NCBI GenBank assembly: GCA_943736015.1
Contig: OX031065.1
Coordinates: 53,856,992-53,920,991 of the forward strand
DNA length: 64,000 nt
Direction: 5' to 3'
Source of the DNA: Tridacna crocea
Lineage: Eukaryota; Mollusca; Bivalvia; Cardiida; Cardiidae
The notes below the pieces were generated by a model. That model saw only the letters and a program-made list of their open reading frames with translations, had not been told where the DNA came from and did no database searches. Position 1 is the first letter of the stretch, and each line of letters begins with the position of its first letter. A program made the translations under genes and the position numbers. Shown in pieces: positions 50,154 to 61,704 of this stretch.

Positions 50154-50472
50154 GCTCAGTGCCTGATATTCTTTTGCTGGACCATAGTGTTTATATATTG
50201 TATATCGATGGGTCTTATTTACATCTATTCTGATTATGCTGTTGATCTGATGATATGATATGATACAGCTTTCGTACACACCTTTTATTAGAAAACTTAG
50301 GACCAAACACCTAGAATCCCTGGCATGCCAAGAACAATTTTGTTTGAAGCCATGCTCCTTCAAAAGGTGACTTAGTGCATTTGCAAAAAAATATCAACTC
50401 CAAACAGCCCCTGCATGGAATTTACGGATTTATTGTGATGACTTGCTTGGCATCATACATCACAGAGATACA

Positions 50473-50700
50473 TTAACCGTTTCCCAAACCACAAATTTTG
50501 GACCCTTCCAAACTGCAAGAGTTTCAAGACAACAATTTTAGATTTGGAGAAAATGGCTGAGCGTTGTCAAAAAGGGTAGAAAACATTATGGGAAAAGGGG
50601 AAATTGCTCATTATGAGCAATTTCTCCTTTTCCCATAGTGTTTTCAAAAGACTTTTACTGCAGACACGTAAAAACCAGGGCTTGTTTGGGAAAGGGTTAA
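50473..50700 (-). repeat. TTAA foldback MITE, subfamily C
   Basis: TTAACCGTTTCCCAAACCAC to GGGAAAGGGTTAA. Stem CATTATGGG opposite CCCATAGTG. Confidence 0.93.
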
Positions 50701-51143
50701 TCCATTACCAGACGGCAAAGTTTAACTCATTACCAAACGACAAAATTTTTGGGCCAGTCCAAACTGAAAGGATTTGCGGACGACAAAATAAGTGGCTGAA
50801 AATTTGAAATTTGTTTGTGATGGGTAGAAAACATTGTGTGGAAAGGAGAAAATGCTGGTAACCAGCATTTTCTCCTTTTCACACAATGTTTTCTAAAGGC
50901 TTCTTTCTTAGAGTGGTCCAAAGTAGGGATTGTGTGGTAATGGGTTAAGACTAGTCCAAGTTGAAAGCATTTGCAGATGGCAAAATAAACTGTGACTGAA
51001 AAATAGAAATTTGTTCTGGGAAGGATAGAAAATATTGTGGGAAAAGGAGAAAATGCTGCTAGCATTTTCACCTTTTCCTACAATGTTTTCAAAAGGTTGC
51101 TTTCTCAGGGTTGTTAAAAGTTGTCATTGTATGGTAATGGGTT
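50697..51143 (-). repeat. TTAA MITE interrupted by another MITE
   Basis: Outer pieces 50697-50721 (TTAATCCATTACCAGACGGC) and 50949-51143 (GACTAGTCCAAGTTGAAAGC to GGTAATGGG). Shares its left TTAA with the preceding C copy. Stem tip shortened to GCTGCTAGC. Confidence 0.85.
50722..50948 (-). repeat. TTAA foldback MITE, subfamily A, nested
   Basis: TTAACTCATTACCAAACGAC to GGTAATGGGTTAA. Stem has GTGTG opposite CACAC where others have GTGGG/CCCAC. Confidence 0.92.
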
Positions 51144-51551
51144 TGGTCCCCTTTTGCCAAAGATTTGCTCCTTTAGTTTTGCAGTTCAGATGGAAATCTG
51201 GCTGTACATACACAAAAAATGCAGTCTTATCATTGATCAACACTATTGACCACTTTGCAAATGTGACCCATCACCCAAAAAGGGACTTCTGGAAACTGCA
51301 AAAAGTGTCATCCCTGACCAGGCAGCGCAGGCTGACCAGGGTTGACACTTTTCACTTTAATGATATTTTTTTTGTATGAAAATAGTCGATGTTCCTTGTT
51401 CTACAATCATTTTTGAATTATCAACTTATAGTAACCTGCTTTATCGTTAATCTGTTTGCATCTAATTGATGTAGTACAGAATTCCCAGATGGTCCCTTTT
51501 TGCATGATGGGTCACAAATTAGTCTAATAAGTACATGTATCAGTCTTTCAA

Positions 51552-51781
51552 TTAACTCTTTACCACACTATCCTGTGTTTTAACGACCCTGAAATAGAAG
51601 CCTTTTGAAAACATTGTGGGAAAAGGAGAAAATGCTGGTAACCAGCATTTTCTCCTTTTCCCACAATGTTTTCTACACTTTCCAAATAAAATTTCAATTT
51701 TTTATTTCACGTTTATTTTGTCTTCTGCGAATGATTTCAATTTGGAGCAGTCCAAAATTTTGTCGTTTGGTAATGGGTTAA
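51552..51781 (+). repeat. TTAA foldback MITE, subfamily A
   Basis: TTAACTCTTTACCACACTAT to GGTAATGGGTTAA. Confidence 0.93.
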
Positions 51782-51905
51782 AATGAAAAAGTCAGTATTA
51801 CATATTTTGGAAAGATTTCCATTCAGCAGTATGTGGATGAAATCTCTATTCATATTTGGCCTGTTTGGGCTGATGTATATTTGAAGGTTGGCATCCATTA
51901 TAGCT

Positions 51906-52104
51906 TTAACCCTTTCCCAAACAAGCCCTGTTTTTTAAAAAATCTTGAAAACACTGGGAGAAAAGGAGAAATTGCTCGTAAAAAGCAATTTCTCCTTTTC
52001 CCACAGTGTTTTCTACCCTTTTTAAGAACTTTCTGCCATTTTCTCCAAATCTAAAATTGTTGTCTGCAAAATCTTTTGAAATTTGTCGTTTGGGAAAGGG
52101 TTGA
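51906..52104 (+). repeat. TTAA MITE, subfamily C, short
   Basis: TTAACCCTTTCCCAAACAAG to GGGAAAGGGTTGA. Reduced L flank; stem tip GCTCGTAAAAAGC. Confidence 0.86.
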
Positions 52105-52284
52105 AATTAAAGCTTACCTTTGTGTTCAGTACCTCAGTGTTTCACCAAGATATTTTTCAGTATTGATGAAGTATGTTTGACCTTAAGAACGCTTCATTTA
52201 TAAAATGGGCCTTTTCAACTTGGAAAACCACCGAAATATTACTTTTTTCTCAGTTGTTTGTTTTGCCAGAACATGTAACAAAAG

Positions 52285-52350
52285 TTGCCGAAGGTGTAAA
52301 TCCAAGATCAGACTGTGTGTTCTGTGCAGCCTGATCTTGATCTAGAAAGT
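52285..52350. repeat. Short foldback, GATCAGACTGCA family
   Basis: CAAGATCAGACTGTGTG is opposed by TGCAGCCTGATCTTG. Confidence 0.65.
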
Positions 52351-52381
52351 CCTCAAAAGTGACTAAAGCCGTAACGAGGGC

Positions 52382-52603
52382 TTTACCCTTTACCAAACAA
52401 TCCCTGGTTTTTACTTCCCCGAGATAGAATCCTTTTGAAAACATTGTGGGACAAGGAGAAAATGCTGGAAACCAGCATTTTCTCCTTTTTCCACAATGAC
52501 TGTTTTCTACCCTGCTGGAAACAAATTTCAATTTTTGAGTTACGTTTATTTTGTCATTTGCAAGTGCTTTCACTTTGGACCTGCCTAAAATTGTGTCATT
52601 TGG
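52382..52603 (+). repeat. TTAA foldback MITE, subfamily A
   Basis: TTTACCCTTTACCAAACAAT. Its right end is cut at GTCATTTGG by the TTAA of the next copy. Confidence 0.86.
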
Positions 52604-52832
52604 TTAACTCTTTACCACACAACAAAATTTTAGGCTGGTCCAAATAGAAAGCTTTTGCAGACGACAAAATAAAGGTGACTGAAAAATTGAAAATTGTTCT
52701 GGAAAGGGTAGAAAACACTGTGGGAAAAGGAGAAAATGCTGGTTACCAGCATTTTCTCCTTTTCCTAAAGTGTTTTCAAAAGGCTTCTTTCTCAGGGGCA
52801 TCAAAAGTAGGGATTGTGTGGAAATGGGTTAA
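52604..52832 (-). repeat. TTAA foldback MITE, subfamily A
   Basis: TTAACTCTTTACCACACAAC to GGAAATGGGTTAA. Abuts the previous copy head to head. Confidence 0.93.
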
Positions 52833-53557
52833 GAGTTAACGGTTAAAGGCAAGGGTAATATTTTTTTTTACCTTATTTGGATATGTTTTATTTTTGTTCT
52901 CCTCTTTTTCTTGTTTTCTTCTATGAAACTTTTTTGGAATGCTTTAATGTTGAAGCTGTATAAACTTTAACTTCTAGTCACTTTTCCAATCCAAATTACA
53001 GATGAACATAGTATTTTCCACTTGTTGTGTGACTTAAGCTTTTTTTTTACTACGTTATCTCGGGCAGATGACTTAACCGCTTTCAAAAACTCTGTGGGAC
53101 AAAGATAGCAGACAGTTTCTCTCGTTGCTAGCCTGCTAGATTTCTTTCACATACATTCACATATGTAATCTCATATCATGTTAATTATTTGTATTTAGGA
53201 TATTTTCAAATGTCAGTTACAAATTGGTTGCAAAAGGAAATGAATAAACTGATTACCACACTATTCAGAGTGTTTACAACCATTAAGAAAGAGCTTTTGA
53301 AAACTGGGGGAAAAGGAAAAGATGTAGCTCCCTTCTTATGGACATGAAAGTTCACTACAAATGCATAGCTAATACGAATCGTGTCTGGCGGGATTCAAAC
53401 CATAGCGGACAAATATCCTGGTTTTTCAAGTTTCAAAAGACCAATACCATAACCACTGAGGAAACACATGTGCGTCACCGACCGCCATGATATGACCTTA
53501 GCTGTTAAAGTGGCGTTAAACCCCAATACAGCCAACCAACCTATAACACATCCCCTC

Positions 53558-53786
53558 TTAACTCTTCACTCCATAGATACTCATTTCTACGCATTGCTTG
53601 TAGGAGCCTTTTGAAAACGCTGTGGCAAAAGGTGAAATTGCTCGTGACAAGCAATTTCACCTTTTGTCACAATCTTTTCTATGCTATCAAAAGGTTTCAT
53701 ATAAACATAAGAAACGGCTTCATCCTTCTTGTTATTTAGGTTCAATTAGAGATACCATAGAAATGCCCTATGGGGTAAAGGGTTAA
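53558..53786 (+). repeat. TTAA foldback MITE, subfamily B
   Basis: TTAACTCTTCACTCCATAGA to GGGGTAAAGGGTTAA. Stem tip GCTCGTGACAAGC. Confidence 0.92.
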
Positions 53787-53869
53787 AGACCTCAATTATT
53801 GATGAAAAGAAGCTGTATTTGGCATAAAGTTTGTTTTTAGACAACAAATTGTATTAATAGCTCGATGGC

Positions 53870-54050
53870 TTACCTTGGACGAACTCCTATCTTACAAACA
53901 CGAAAGTTCACAACAAATAGATAGCTGAAATATAAACTGCATCTTGTGAAATTCAAACTCTTGTGGACAAATATCCTTGCTGTTGGAGGTTTAAAAGGGT
54001 ACAAAACCATGCATGAAGGAGTGGTCTCCTGTAACACATCCCCTCTTAAA
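53870..54050. repeat. Interspersed repeat, CTTACAAACACGAAAGTTC family
   Basis: TCTTACAAACACGAAAGTTC and GGACAAATATCCT recur at 54390-54560 and, less well, at 53330-53470. GGATTCGAACCCATG in the 54.4-kb copy is B-box-like, so a SINE is possible. Confidence 0.5.
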
Positions 54051-54069
54051 GTCAGCATTTACTGATGGC

Positions 54070-54298
54070 TTAACTCTTTACCAAACGACAAAATTTTAGA
54101 CTGGTCCAAATTAAAAGCATTTGCAGACGACAAAATGAATGTGACTGAAGAATTGAATTTTGTTGTTGGGAGGGAAGAAAGAATTGTGGGAAAAGGAGAA
54201 AATGCTGGTTACCAGCATTTTCTCCTTTTCCCACAATGTTTTCAAAAGGCTTCTTTCACAGGGGTGTTAAAAGTCGGTATTGTGTGGTAAAGAGTTAA
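54070..54298 (-). repeat. TTAA foldback MITE, subfamily A
   Basis: TTAACTCTTTACCAAACGAC to GGTAAAGAGTTAA; intact stem tip. Confidence 0.93.
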
Positions 54299-54359
54299 AG
54301 TGATCATTTACTGATGACTCAAAGCTGTATTAGGCAGAAAGTCTGTTTTTGGACAAAAA

Positions 54360-54600
54360 CTAGGATTAATAGCTCAATGGCCTATCTTTGATGAGCTCCC
54401 ATCTTACAAACATGAAAGTTTGTGCCAAAACATAGCTAAAATTTAAACCATATCTGGTTGGATTCGAACCCATGTGGACAAATATCCTGGTATTAAGAGG
54501 TTAAAAGACCAATACCATAACCACTGAGCGAAAGAAATATCTCCCCCAATGCAGTTGTGAGGTATAGTATTTAAATCCTGACAAAGTCATGCATGACGGA
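54360..54600. repeat. Interspersed repeat, same family as 53870
   Basis: AGCTCAATGGCCTATCTTTG, TCTTACAAACATGAAAGTTT and ACCAATACCATAACCACTGA. Right boundary near GTAACACC, where a MITE fragment begins. Confidence 0.5.
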
Positions 54601-54617
54601 GTGGTCTCCCGTAACAC

Positions 54618-54745
54618 CAGGGTTTTCTCTTTCCCCACAATGTTTTCTTCCCATTCTAGGAGAAATATTATCAGTTGAGTGACATTGAATTTATGGTCTG
54701 CTGATGCTTTCAATGTGAGCAAGTCTGGAGTTTTGTTGTCATGTA
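54618..54745 (+). repeat. TTAA MITE fragment (R half), subfamily A
   Basis: TTTTCTCTTTCCCCACAATG through the R flank; L half absent. Confidence 0.6.
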
Positions 54746-54974
54746 TAGATTTAATCAAGGAATAACCTGATATTTGAAAATGAGTAAACCAAGGAATTAT
54801 TTCCAAATTTTAGCTTGCATGGATTTTTGAAGTCACATGGCTCTTGACCCTGGCTAAATTCATTCCTTTCTGAAACAAATCTGCAACAGATGACATGGAG
54901 AAAGCTCTTGTGAAATATGAATAGCTAGCTTCAGAGTTAAAACTTGAATAAGCCATTCTCTTGGAGAAGGGGGT

Positions 54975-55247
54975 TTAACTCTTTACCAAACAACAAAATT
55001 ATAGACTGGTCCAAATTTAAACCTTTGCAGACAACAAAATTAATGTGACTAAAACATGAAATTTGGTTTGGGGAGGGTAGAAAACAAATTGTGAGAAAAG
55101 AAGAAAATGCTGGTTACCTGTTTTTTTTTTCTCCTTTTCCTACAATATTTTCTAACCTTCTCAATGCTAATTCAACAGCTGAGCTTTGCATTCCTGGTTT
55201 ACAAATTCTCTCTATTTGAACAAGCCTGAAACTTTGTCACCAGGTTA
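54975..55247. repeat. Chimeric TTAA MITE with two R-type ends
   Basis: Left R end in minus orientation (CCAAACAACAAAATTATAG), right R end in plus orientation (TATTTGAACAAGCCTGAAAC). A poly-T replaces part of the stem tip. Confidence 0.65.
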
Positions 55248-55287
55248 AAAATGAGCTTTCTAAATGCATTGCATATTTACCTCTATA

Positions 55288-55500
55288 CTATTAGACTTTT
55301 TCAAATTGACAGCATATACAGACTATGAATAAATTTTTGCTAAAATCATTGATTTTGTCTTTCAATGTGTAGAAAACATAATGGGGAAAAAGAGGAAAAA
55401 CTGGTATCCAGCACTTTTTCCACTCTCTACAATGTTGTTCGGATGCATTTCGCCCAAAGTTTGTTTTTTTTAAATCCGGATTGTGTGTTAAAGGGTTTAA
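55288..55500 (-). repeat. Degenerate TTAA MITE, subfamily A
   Basis: R flank and stem TGGTATCCAGCA recognisable. Right end GTTAAAGGGTTTAA. Confidence 0.65.
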
Positions 55501-55789
55501 TACAGGAGCACATGTACATGTAACAATGAGAAAATAGGAAAGAAATGCTTTTTAGGAGCAACTTCATATTCCGTCACAATAAATTTAGAAAACTGGTGTG
55601 CTCTGAGACTAGGTTGTCTGCCTAGCCAAATATTTAAAAAACATTCATCAGGGTTTCTTCAGCTGGGCAGATACATGCAAGCCTGTTAGTGACAACTGAT
55701 GCACAACATTTATATACTGAAACATTTAATGAACATCAAAACAAAATCTTAAGTGCAACTTACATGTAAATATGTTGTTTTTAAATCCC

Positions 55790-56018
55790 TTAACCCTTTA
55801 CCATATGACAAGGTTGTAGGCCTGTCTGAATTGATAGCATTTGAAGATGACAGTTTCAATGTGGCTAATAAGAAATGATTTTTCTTTAACAGGGTAGAAA
55901 ACATTGTGGGAAAAGGAGAAAATGCTGGTAACCAGCATTTTCTCCTTTTCCCACAATGTTTTCAAAAGCCTTCTCTTTCAGGGGTGTCAAAAGTCATTAT
56001 TGTGTGGTAAAGGGTTAA
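55790..56018 (-). repeat. TTAA foldback MITE, subfamily A
   Basis: TTAACCCTTTACCATATGAC to GGTAAAGGGTTAA; stem perfect over more than 30 bp. Confidence 0.93.
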
Positions 56019-56174
56019 CCATATAAAACAACAAAATGCTTATTCATGAATTTGCAGTTAGTTGTTTAGGTCATAAAGTAAAGTAGAAGGCATGCTGGAG
56101 AAATGATTGAACCTTTTATCAATTAATATCAAGTTTATAAGACTCCCTGAAATTTTGTAGTTTGGTAAAGAGTC

Positions 56175-56400
56175 AAATCTTTTCCTGCCAACAAATTTTT
56201 AGAAGTTGTCCCAGGTTATATTTGCACATGTCAGTTTTCACATAAATCAATTGATGGGATTTGTCTTTAAATGGGTAGAAAACATTTGTGACAAATGGAG
56301 GAAATGCTGGATACAAGCATTTCTCTTTTTGTCACGGTAGTTGTAAAGTCTCTGTCCTTGGGGTCATTAAAGGATGGGATTGTTTGATAAAAGGCCTGTG
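56175..56400 (-). repeat. Degenerate TTAA MITE, subfamily A
   Basis: GAAATGCTGGATACAAGCATTTC stem. Ends decayed. Confidence 0.55.
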
Positions 56401-56439
56401 AAAAGGGAGCACTCAGACATTCGTGTAAAGTCTTGTTTC

Positions 56440-56600
56440 AGATCAGCCTAAGTCTGCAAGACAGTATTTTAGGACTATATTAGATCCTGTCCTACAGTAG
56501 ACTTGTGCAAAACAGAAAATGTGCATGCTGATCGGAGACAACACTTTATGCAAATGTCCGAATGCCCCTTTTCGCATATTGCAGGCCAAAGGGTCAACTA
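56440..56600. repeat. Interspersed repeat, GACTGCACAGGC family, diverged
   Basis: GCATGCTGATCGGAGACAAC and the tail GCAAATGTCCGAATGCCCC match the 42.1-kb copy. Confidence 0.5.
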
Positions 56601-57040
56601 TACAGGCTGCCTTAGGACACATTCATAATTTTTTATCTGATTCAAGGCACAAAATTTTGAAGGAAAAGAACACACCTATGTTGACAGGCATGCAAAATTT
56701 TTTAGGTTAAGGAAAATGTATTGTGAATTGAGACTGCTAGTTTTCCTCGGAATGTTTTCAAAAGCAGTTATTAGTAGAGAGAGACACACAAACAAATAAC
56801 AAACTAAAGTTAGCTGTTTTCTTACCAACTTGATAGAACTAATAAAAGTACATACAGAAATGTGAAACATGCAAAATTAGTTTTTTTAAAGCATTTTCAA
56901 ACATAATTTGTGTTCGAAATAATTATAGATCATATTCCTGATCCTTACTGACACAATTCAGAAAAAAAATCAACAGTAACAAAAGTCTAAATAAAGGGAG
57001 ATTTTAAGTTGTCAAACCACATCATTGGTGTACTTTTTCT

Positions 57041-57119
57041 TTAACCCTTTCCCACACAATGACAACCATTGGGAAAAAAGCCTTTTGAAAACATTGTGGC
57101 AAAAGGAGAAAATACTGGG
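57041..57119 (+). repeat. TTAA MITE, left part, cut by a retrotransposon
   Basis: TTAACCCTTTCCCACACAAT through GGCAAAAGGAGAAAATACTGG, stopping in the hairpin where the LTR begins. The other half should lie beyond the 3' LTR, outside the window. Confidence 0.87.
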
Positions 57120-57681
57120 TGTTATGTACATACCCAGTTATTATTAGCTTTATTCATGTGTGTATCTATTTTTGAATGGTTTTCCCCTGTTGCTATTTTT
57201 AGAACTGGATTCTCTCTTGTGGAATATTGTGCTGGAAGTTTCCAGGCCTTTATACAATCTGTTTACTAGAAGTTATGCAACTGATTTTAACATGAATTTT
57301 CTGGAAGTTTCCCTGTTATTATAAAAGGAAAAGCTTTTTACATCTCAGGGTTCACTAGTTAATACATGATTGCCAGACTACAGTGGGGATTATCTTGTGT
57401 TTGTGTCCTATAATTAGTGCTTGGATTATATTCAGTTTGGATTTGGATCAGACTAGACTAAAGTGAGGATTACTTTGTGTGCTTAGATTACATTCAGTTT
57501 GGATCAGGATCACATTGGAATTAAGACTGGAATAGTTTGTCTTCTGAAATTAACGTCTAAGGTATTGTTTTGTACTATTGTAATATTGTCACTGTTTATT
57601 TGATATTTTTGTTAATAAATTCTGTTAATTGTTATCGTTTGTTGCTGGCTTCTTCTTTCTAGTTACACCTGACTCGTAACA
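57120..57681 (+). repeat. 5' LTR of the gypsy element
   Basis: 562 bp between TGTTATG and CGTAACA, which form the short TGTTA...TAACA inverted ends. TATAAAAG at 57320 and AATAAA at 57614 fit promoter and polyadenylation sites. The 3' LTR is outside the window, so the left boundary rests on the end motif and the break in the MITE. Confidence 0.82.
57320..57327 (+). promoter_or_regulatory. LTR TATA box
   Basis: TATAAAAG, about 200 bp into the LTR. Confidence 0.6.
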
Positions 57682-57686
57682 GAAAT

Positions 57687-57704
57687 TGGGGGCTCGTCCG
57701 GGAT
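57687..57704 (+). other. Primer binding site, tRNA-Pro type
   Basis: TGGGGGCTCGTCCGGGAT, 5 nt after the LTR. This 18-mer is the known complement of the tRNA-Pro 3' end used by many retroelements. Confidence 0.85.
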
Positions 57705-57831
57705 TGGAAACTAGACTAACGCATTCGTTTTCCTTTTGGGATTAACCATCGATTGGAAAATAAGACTAACGCATTCGTTTACTAATCAGTAATTATAATA
57801 ATTTTGTACTTGAATCCAGCAACAAACAAAC

Positions 57832-60800
57832 ATGTCTTTTGACTTAGATAAATTTACGGCTGAACCATCTGTGGAGTTACTGAATTTGGGTAAAAAGACT
57901 GATTTGCTTAATCTTGCTAAGCACTATAAATTGTCTGAAATAAAATCTTCAATGCGTAAACATGAAATTAAGAACATTTTGGTACAATATTTTGTTGATG
58001 AGGAAATTTTTAATGAAAATGCTCTTTCCCTGATAGTTGACGTTCAGTCAGTTTCAAGTTCGAAAGAACTTGAATTAAAACTTCAGATCAGACAATTAGA
58101 AATTCAGGAAAGAGAGAAAGAAAGAGAATGGAAAGAGAGAGAGAAGGAAAGAGAAAGGGAAAGAGAAAGGGAGAGAGAAGAAAGAGAAAGGGAAAGAGAA
58201 AGGGAGAGAGAAGAAAGAGAAAGGGAAGAGAGAGAGAAGGAAAGAGAAAGGGAAGAGAGAGAGAAGGAGAGAGAATTTCAATTAAGAATGAGGGAAATAG
58301 AAATGCAAGAAAGAGCAAATCAGCCGAAGCAAAAGATTGAATACAATTTTGATGTTACAAAACATATTAGGCTTGTTCCTCCATTTCAAGAAAAAGAAGT
58401 TGATAAATACTTCCTACACTTTGAAAAAGTTGCAGAAAACTTAAATTGGCCAAGAGAGCATTGGACTTTGCTTCTGCAAAGTGTTTTGATAGGCAAAGCT
58501 CGTGAAATTTATACACAACTAGGTGTTGAACAATGTCATCATTATGAGACTGTTAAAGAACTTATTCTCAAAGGTTATGAGCTGGTCCCAGAAGCATATA
58601 GACAAAAATTTAGAAATTGTAAAAAAGATTCCAACCAGACTCATGTTGAATTTGCTAGAAACAAAGAACAGTTATTTGATAGATGGTGCTGTTCTAAGAA
58701 AATAGACCAAAATTATGATAAACTAAGACAACTTATGTTAGTTGAAGAATTCAAACGTTGTATTCAATTTGATGTTAAGACATTCTTAGACGAAAAACAA
58801 GTTGAAACTTTAGAAGAAGCAGCTCGTCTGGCTGATAATTACTATCTTACACATAAAGTTTCTTTTATTGCTAAAGCAAAACCTACTTCCTCACATCCCC
58901 AAAATAAATTTACGTCTGGTAATTCATCTGGCGTGCCCAGTCAATCCAATACACCCAAACCCAATTCTACTAGTGAAACCAAAAGTCAATATCCCTTATC
59001 TCGACCCACTTGTAACTATTGTAAGAAACCTGGTCACCTTGTTTCTGAATGTTTGAAATTAAAAAGGAAGTTAGAAAGTGATGAAGCCAAACCAACAGGG
59101 CTCACCACTCTTAGACCAAGGCCACAGTCTTCTATTAAAACCAATACAATTGACATAGTCACAAAACCCAAGTCTGATTCTACTATGGAGATTTTTGAAC
59201 CATTTATGTTGAATGGTTTTGTATCACTTTCAGGTGATAATTGCCCACCTACCCCTATTAAAATTTTAAGAGACACAGGAGCTTCTCAATCTCTTATTTT
59301 GGCAGATATACTGCCTTTTTCTGAGAAGACTTCTTCCGGTACTAATGTCCTTATTCAGGGTGTAGAGTGTGGAACTGTTAATATCCCTCTCCATCATGTT
59401 AATTTGTCATCAGATTTGGTTACTGGGCCTGTGGTTATTGGTATTAAACCTTCCTTACCATTTAAAGGTGTCCATTTACTGCTAGGCAATGACTTAGCTG
59501 GAGATAGGGTTGTGGTAAATCCACTTGTAACTGACACACCAAATATAGGTCAAACAGATGACCCTATCGAGCAGGAAATTCCTGACTTGTATCCTTCTTG
59601 TGCAGTTACCCGAGCTATGGCTAAAAAGGCCATTTTGGAAAACTCAAACTCTGACATTGACTTGACGGATACTTTTATCGGTCAATATTTTAATAATGAG
59701 ATTAAAAAGTCTCTTAATCCCAGTTTGTCTGATACTCAGACAGACTCGTCAATGTCTTGTCATTCACCACCAAGGTCTATTGACCAAGGTCACGACACGC
59801 TGTCAAAGTCACAGCTTATCCAGGAACAGCAAACTGATCCTGAGATTTCAAAGTTAATTTTTAGGGCTTTACCTGAAGATGAAATTTCACAGGTCCCAAT
59901 GTGTTACTATATAAAGAATGGGATTCTTATGAGAAAATGGCGACCATTTGATGTCCCAGCTGATGATGAATGGGCTGTTTACCACCAAATTGTGGTTCCA
60001 AAGTCATATCGTCATGAAATACTAAGTATAGCCCATGAAAGTCCTATGTCAGGACACCTAGGTATAAACAAGACCTATCACAAAATTATTAATCATTTTT
60101 ATTGGCCTGGTCTCAAATCAGATGTCTCTAAATATTGTAAAACTTGCCATACATGTCAAATGGTAGGTAAACCCAACCAAACCATTCCCAAAGCTCAATT
60201 ACAACCTATTCCTGCTTTTGATGAACCTTTCAGTAGGATACTTATAGATTGTGTTGGTCCTTTACCTCGAACCAAGTCAGGAAATGAGTATCTCTTAACA
60301 ATTATGTGTACTTCTACACGTTTTCCTGAAGCTATTCCTTTAAGGAACATCAAAACAAAGTCAATAGTCAAAGCTCTTATAAAGTTTTTCACATTTGTTG
60401 GTCTTCCAAAATCAGTTCAGTCTGATCAAGGGTCAAATTTTATGTCTGGTATATTCCAACAGGTTATGCATGAATTAGGAATCAAGCAATACAGGTCATC
60501 CGCCTATCACCCTGAAAGTCAAGGTGCTTTAGAAAGATTTCATCAGACATTAAAAAATATGATAAGATCATATTGCTTTGACACTGAAAAAGATTGGGAT
60601 GAGGGCATCCATTTGTTACTATTTGCAGCCAGAGAATCTGTACAAGAATCTCTTGGTTTCAGTCCTTTTGAATTAGTTTTTGGCCATTCTGTTCGTGGAC
60701 CTTTAAAACTTTTGAAGGAGAAATTTCTCTCAAATGATGAAACACCTTTGAATTTACTACAGTATGTTTCTGACTTCAGAAATAGACTGTCTAGGGCATG

Positions 60801-61704
60801 TGAGGTTGCTAGGTCCAATCTTAAAATGTCTCAGGGCAAAATGAAAGCAAAATATGACAACCATGTTATAGATAGAAAATTTAAACCAGGTGACAAAGTC
60901 CTTGCTCTTTTGCCAATACCTGGCAGACCTCTACAGGCAAGATATTTTGGACCCTACACTATTGACAAGAAAACAAGTGATTTAAACTATATAATTAATA
61001 CTCCAGGAAGGCGTAAAAACAAACAAATGTGTCATATAAATATGTTAAAGGAATACTTTGACAGAGATAGCTCTATTTCAAAACCAATTACAGTTGTAAA
61101 CACTGTCCCACAAGAATCAAATGTATCTGATCTTGAAGTAAATTCGGACTTTATTGATAAATCTGATCCTGGTCCATCTAAACTTGAGAATTCTGATATT
61201 TTGAGAAACCTCGACAACAAACTTTCTCACTTGGAACCATCGCAGCAGGAAGAGCTGAAACAGTTGATACATGAATATGAACATTTATTTCCTGATATCC
61301 CCACAAGAACAGATAAAATTTATCATGATGTCATTGTGGAAGATTCTAAACCAATAAAGCAACATCCATATAGGATGAATCCTTTGAAACAGAAATACCT
61401 CCAAGATGAAGTAAAATACTTACTGGAAAATGACTTTATTGAACCTAGCCAGAGTAATTATAGTTCACCATGTATATTAGTACCTAAATCAAATGGAACT
61501 TATAGAATGTGTACTGATTATCGTAAAGTGAACTCTGTGACAAAAACAGACTCTTTTCCAATACCAAGAATTGATGACTGTATTGACAAAGTTGGAAATT
61601 CTAAATATGTCACCAAATTTGACCTGCTAAAAGGATTCTGGCAAGTTCCACTAACTGATAGAGCAAAAGAAGTATCAGCCTTTGCTACTCCAAACGGTCT
61701 GTAC
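57832..61704 (+). CDS. gypsy Gag-PR-IN-RT polyprotein, first part
   Basis: 1291 codons ending at a hAT insertion, whose first three bases (TAG) act as a stop. Gag: an acidic/basic E-R-K repeat coiled coil at about aa 84-163, then a capsid-like region, then a CCHC knuckle at aa 394-407 (CNYCKKPGHLVSEC). Protease: DTG at aa 481-483. Integrase: HHCC zinc domain near aa 735-775 (HESPMSGHLG to CKTCHTC), then the DDE core D806, D865 and E901 with 35 residues between the last two, then a C-terminal segment. RT: from about aa 1165, with LLENDFIEPSQSNYSSPC and motif A FDLLKGFW (Asp1264). Gag and Pol share one frame. The product would make and integrate the element's cDNA. The domain order differs from ordinary gypsy elements. 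Confidence 0.95.
58091..58281 (+). repeat. Purine-only low-complexity tract within gag
   Basis: About 190 nt of GAGAGAAAGG-type sequence with a single pyrimidine near its start (GAATGG). Encodes the charged coiled coil. Confidence 0.85.
61697..61704 (+). other. hAT target site duplication, left
   Basis: GTCTGTAC, repeated at 63144-63151. Confidence 0.9.

Noticed and set aside
58088-58340. Open frames on both strands over the purine tract
   Set aside because: By-products of low-complexity GAGAAAGG sequence. Only the gag frame is continuous.
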